Position numbers and translations under genes: made by a program
Notes under the pieces: generated by a model
Databases searched by the model: none
Seen by the model: the letters and a program-made list of their open reading frames with translations, nothing else
What the model was told of the DNA's origin: nothing
Shown: piece after piece, positions 61,252 to 64,000 of the stretch
Layout: each line of letters begins with the position of its first letter
How positions within the stretch are numbered: position 1 is the first letter of the stretch
Source: an uncultured Lachnospiraceae bacterium
Lineage (GTDB): Bacteria > Bacillota > Clostridia > Lachnospirales > Lachnospiraceae
DNA: 64,000 nucleotides
Direction: 5' to 3'
NCBI GenBank assembly: GCA_910585545.1
Contig: CAJUFN010000005.1
Location: 82,540 to 146,539, forward strand

Positions 61252-61520
61252 AGATATAAAAACCGATGAACAAGAGGAGTACATTTATCTGCGTATTTAC
61301 AGAGAGCTTTGGGTGGTGGAACAAAGCAATACAAGATTTTTGGAATGGACTTGTGAGGGCGAACTGAACACGCCGCTGGCGTTAAGTAGGCAAGACGGCT
61401 TCCAACCGTTACTATGGAACATGTATGCTAGTACATGACAAAGCGTATTCAAGGAACGAATTTAGGTGGCATAAGCAGGATATAACTCCTGTCCTATTTA
61501 CTATAGGACAGGAGTTTTTT
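61252..61520 (+). ncRNA. T-box riboswitch, tryptophan-specific, in front of the trpB-like gene
   Basis: Stem I parts (AAGAGGAGTAC, AGAGAG and GGTGGTGGAAC) precede a specifier reading TGG followed by A in GAATGGACTTG, the Trp codon. The T-box core is AATTTAGGTGGCATAAG; its TGGC would pair with GCCA, the acceptor end of a tRNA with G discriminator as in tRNA-Trp. A strong terminator at 61484-61516 closes the leader. A 65-codon ORF inside is a by-product of this structure. Confidence 0.85.
61484..61520 (+). terminator. T-box terminator of the trpB-like gene
   Basis: AACTCCTGTCCTAT pairs perfectly with ATAGGACAGGAGTT (14 bp), followed by TTTTTT. Confidence 0.92.
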
Positions 61521-61522
61521 AT

Positions 61523-61637
61523 CTTATAGGAAATACCTTGTCACGCCAAAGCACACAAGCTTTTCCTATACATCAAGAACGCTCCGGGAGATCCCATCGG
61601 TTTCAACCTCAAATTCGCATAAAAAGGAGAGACAATT
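61523..61637 (+). other. Leader downstream of the T-box, with inverted repeat
   Basis: TATAGGAAA and the later TTTTCCTATA can pair across 61526-61570, with CCTTGT and ACAAG inside. No gene is seen. The ribosome site AAAGGAGAG comes just before the trpB-like start. Confidence 0.5.
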
Positions 61638-63014
61638 ATGAGTAATGAAAAGACAATCCCTTACAAAATTTATTTAGAAGAAAGCGAGATGCCAAAACAA
61701 TGGTATAATGTCCGTGCAGATATGAAGAACAAACCTGCGCCGCTTCTTAATCCCGATACATTAAAACCAATTACCCACGAAGAATTAGGCAACGTATTTT
61801 GTGATGAACTTGTAAAACAAGAATTGGACGATACGACCGCTTACTTTGATATTCCACAGGAAATTCAGGATTTTTATAAAATGTATCGCCCTTCGCCTTT
61901 AGTTCGTGCATACTGCTTAGAAAAAGCATTAGGCACACCGGCAAAGATTTACTATAAGTTTGAAGGAAACAACACTTCCGGAAGTCATAAGTTAAACTCT
62001 GCGATCGCGCAGGCTTATTACGCTAAAAAGCAAGGTTTAAAAGGTGTAACGACAGAAACCGGAGCCGGTCAATGGGGCACTGCACTTTCCATGGCTTGCG
62101 CTTATCTTGGCCTTGACTGCGAAGTTTATATGGTAAAATGCTCTTACGAGCAAAAACCATTTCGCCGTGAAGTTATGAGGACCTATGGTGCAAATGTAAC
62201 GCCTTCTCCTTCGGATAAAACGGCAGTCGGAAGAAAGATTTTAGCAGAACATCCTGGCACAAGCGGAAGCCTTGGCTGCGCTATCTCCGAGGCAGTAGAG
62301 GCAGCAACTTCCAAAGAAGGTTACCGTTATGTACTTGGTTCCGTACTTTCACAGGTACTTTTACATCAAACCATCATCGGTCTGGAGACAAAAGCTGCCC
62401 TTGATAAATACGACATCAAACCGGATATCATCATCGGATGTGCCGGCGGCGGTTCTAACTTGGGAGGACTTATCTCTCCATTCGTTGGTGAGATGCTCCG
62501 CGGCGAAGCAAATTACCGCATCATCGCAGTAGAACCGGCAAGCTGTCCAAGTCTTACAAGAGGAAAATATGCATATGACTTCTGCGATACCGGTATGATT
62601 TGTCCACTTTCTAAAATGTATACTCTGGGAAGCGGATTCATTCCATCAGCCAGCCATGCCGGCGGTCTTCGCTATCATGGTATGAGCTCTATTGTCTCTC
62701 AGATTTACGAGGATAAACTGATGGAAGCGGTATCTGTAGAACAGACTTCCGTATTTGAAGCGGCACAGCAATTCGCCAAAGTGGAAGGTATCCTGCCTGC
62801 ACCGGAAAGCAGTCATGCCATCCGTGTTGCCATCGATGAAGCGCTTAAGTGCAAAGAAACCGGCGAAGAAAAAACGATTGTATTCGGTCTTACCGGAACA
62901 GGTTACTTCGATATGTTTGCATATGGCAAATTCAATGATGGTGAAATGAACGATTATATCCCGACAGACGAAGAACTTGCAGTAGGATTCGCAGGACTTC
63001 CTAATGTAGAATAG
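61638..63014 (+). CDS. TrpB-like PLP-dependent enzyme (TrpB2-type tryptophan synthase beta)
   Basis: 458 residues. The PLP lysine is Lys118 in NTSGSHKLNSA, and the phosphate loop is CAGGGSNLGG. The long N-terminus and the RPSPLVRA motif are those of the TrpB2 group rather than standard TrpB of about 400 residues. No trpA lies beside it. It likely makes Trp from indole and serine (salvage), which fits its control by a Trp T-box. AAAGGAG precedes the ATG, and a terminator follows. Confidence 0.9.
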   Translation: MSNEKTIPYKIYLEESEMPKQWYNVRADMKNKPAPLLNPDTLKPITHEELGNVFCDELVKQELDDTTAYFDIPQEIQDFYKMYRPSPLVRAYCLEKALGTPAKIYYKFEGNNTSGSHKLNSAIAQAYYAKKQGLKGVTTETGAGQWGTALSMACAYLGLDCEVYMVKCSYEQKPFRREVMRTYGANVTPSPSDKTAVGRKILAEHPGTSGSLGCAISEAVEAATSKEGYRYVLGSVLSQVLLHQTIIGLETKAALDKYDIKPDIIIGCAGGGSNLGGLISPFVGEMLRGEANYRIIAVEPASCPSLTRGKYAYDFCDTGMICPLSKMYTLGSGFIPSASHAGGLRYHGMSSIVSQIYEDKLMEAVSVEQTSVFEAAQQFAKVEGILPAPESSHAIRVAIDEALKCKETGEEKTIVFGLTGTGYFDMFAYGKFNDGEMNDYIPTDEELAVGFAGLPNVE

Positions 63015-63022
63015 ATTAAAAT

Positions 63023-63060
63023 AAGTCAAGGCCATCGCTTATCCGGTGGTCTTGACTTTT
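63023..63060 (+). terminator. Terminator after the trpB-like gene
   Basis: AAGTCAAG-CCATCG pairs with GGTGG-CTTGACTT, followed by TTTTTG, 8 bp past the stop. Confidence 0.88.
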
Positions 63061-63137
63061 TGTCTACTTATTTCTCATAGCTCTTGCGTTACGGTATTCA
63101 CTTTACATTACAAGCATCCGACTACTGTCATCGGCAA

Positions 63138-63869
63138 TTATTCCTCTTTGATAGATATATATTCTTCGAGCCGCTGTTGTTCCAGTCCAGCTATCATCTC
63201 TGCAAAAGGCGCAAGGTCTCCGTTTACAGCGTAAGTCTCCAGCGCCTCAAAGTATTCCAAACGATTTTCTTTTGCAATAGAGACAGGGAGAAAATTATTT
63301 ACTAATAACTGGTAGTTCATAATCATTCGAGAAGTCCTGCCGTTACCGTCTGTGAATGGATGGATTCTTACAAACTCCGCATGCGTCCAAGCCGCGAGCT
63401 CGATAACATTCAAATCGGTTTTATATGGCAAATCTGCGAAAAATTTTTTAACCTGATAATACATTTCACTTGGTTTTGGAGGCTTATGTCCCGCACCGGT
63501 AATTCGAACTTCCACATTCCGGTACACACCACCGGTCAATATATTTTCCATGAGCAAAGCGTGGATATCCTTTACAATATTTTCGTCAAGCAGTTTGCCT
63601 TCTGAAACACATTTCTTCACATAGGAAAAGGCTTTGGCGTGGTTTGCCACCTCATAAATTTCACGAAGTTCCTTTCCGCCGACCGAAAGACCATCCTCGA
63701 TAATTGTTTTGGTCTGAATAAGCGTCAGTGTATTTCCCTCAATAGCGGTAGAATTGTGCGCATATTCAATATTAAAACTATTATTAAAAGCGGATAACAC
63801 CTCCGGCGGAAGTTCCCTGCATTTTTCCTCTGCAGTTTCTTTGAGTTTCAAAAGCAATTCGTAATCCAT
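63138..63869 (-). CDS. Fic family protein with N-terminal inhibitory helix
   Basis: 243 residues. The Fic core motif is HPFTDGNGRTSR with catalytic His170. An N-terminal (S/T)xxxE(G/N) inhibitory motif is present as STAIEGN (40-46, Glu44), which makes this a self-inhibited class II Fic. It would transfer AMP (or another nucleotide) to a protein hydroxyl. No antitoxin gene is adjacent. Start follows GAGGTGAG. Target is unknown. Confidence 0.92.
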   Translation of the reverse strand: MDYELLLKLKETAEEKCRELPPEVLSAFNNSFNIEYAHNSTAIEGNTLTLIQTKTIIEDGLSVGGKELREIYEVANHAKAFSYVKKCVSEGKLLDENIVKDIHALLMENILTGGVYRNVEVRITGAGHKPPKPSEMYYQVKKFFADLPYKTDLNVIELAAWTHAEFVRIHPFTDGNGRTSRMIMNYQLLVNNFLPVSIAKENRLEYFEALETYAVNGDLAPFAEMIAGLEQQRLEEYISIKEE

Positions 63870-64000
63870 TTCTGCTCACCTCTTTTTCTAATTGCGTGTC
63901 GCTTATTGTATCATACAAAAGCCTAAAATTCAAGATAAGTAAAACACTTGAGTTTCCGCAGATTTATCCACAGAACCCTAATACCTTCAGCTTTATTATA

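Noticed and set aside
61241..61438. ORF within the leader of the trpB-like gene
   Set aside because: It overlaps the promoter -10 and the conserved Stem I and specifier elements of a T-box; no ribosome site at its ATG.
63964..63972. TTATCCACA, a perfect DnaA box
   Set aside because: Isolated, with no cluster of boxes, A+T-rich unwinding element or dnaA/dnaN nearby; chance occurrence is likely.
1..64000. CRISPR array, prophage or insertion sequence
   Set aside because: No regularly spaced repeats, Cas, phage structural, transposase or integrase genes were seen; the only mobility signs are the caspase island repeats and the short palindromic elements.

Overview
The window reads as chromosomal DNA from a spore-forming anaerobic Firmicute, most likely a Lachnospiraceae member. 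This rests on gene content and order: pap-dgt-dnaG-rpoD-trmK, ispF-GNAT-cysS-mrnC-rlmB-sigH, hrcA-grpE-dnaK-dnaJ behind a CIRCE operator, an oxygen-independent ribonucleotide reductase, a GerA-family germination protein, T-box leaders and a Firmicute-type LexA operator. Coding density is high and nearly all genes lie on the minus strand. The plus-strand genes are a caspase, a small membrane protein with asnA, a LysR regulator, and a TrpB-like enzyme. Genus is inference.

Layout. 1-7200: a minus-strand housekeeping run (tandem PPK2, dNTPase, primase, main sigma factor, TrmK, Nif3-like, start of a nucleoside kinase). 7278-9240: a 1.9 kb A+T-rich insert carrying one caspase-like peptidase on the opposite strand, bounded by a 25/26-nt direct repeat copied from the tRNA-Leu terminator. 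9272-10900: tRNA-Leu and the infC-rpmI-rplT operon with leader attenuator and probable AUU start. 10904-18000: Na+-dependent transporter, DegV, GerA protein, dUTPase, NrdG and NrdD. 18086-24900: MetA-type acyltransferase, AI-2E family protein, DUF1540 protein, thrS with T-box, and small genes. 25022-32403: small membrane protein, AsnA, TelA/XpaC pair, cardiolipin synthase, GlnRS, tRNA-Thr. 32452-37707: sigH cluster, tRNA-Met, tRNA-Val. 37880-46703: GdhA, a PqqD-like pair, OPT transporter, PurL, a TIGR01906 membrane protein. 46798-52358: LysR, a nuclease-helicase fusion, and a two-gene radical-SAM repair module under a double LexA operator. 52446-52574: structured intergenic element. 52637-59965: Mrp, MATE, and the heat-shock operon. 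59996-60167: 172-bp element with 15-bp terminal inverted repeats. 60201-64000: AEC transporter, Trp T-box with TrpB-like enzyme, Fic protein.

Regulation is unusually legible: Thr and Trp T-boxes, an L20-type leader, CIRCE, LexA boxes, candidate NrdR boxes and many sigma-A promoters with 16-18 bp spacing. The two strongest leads for new biology are the caspase mini-island beside tRNA-Leu, and the SOS-controlled radical-SAM/partner module next to a RecB-like nuclease fused to an XPD-type helicase. No CRISPR array, prophage, transposase or integrase gene was seen.
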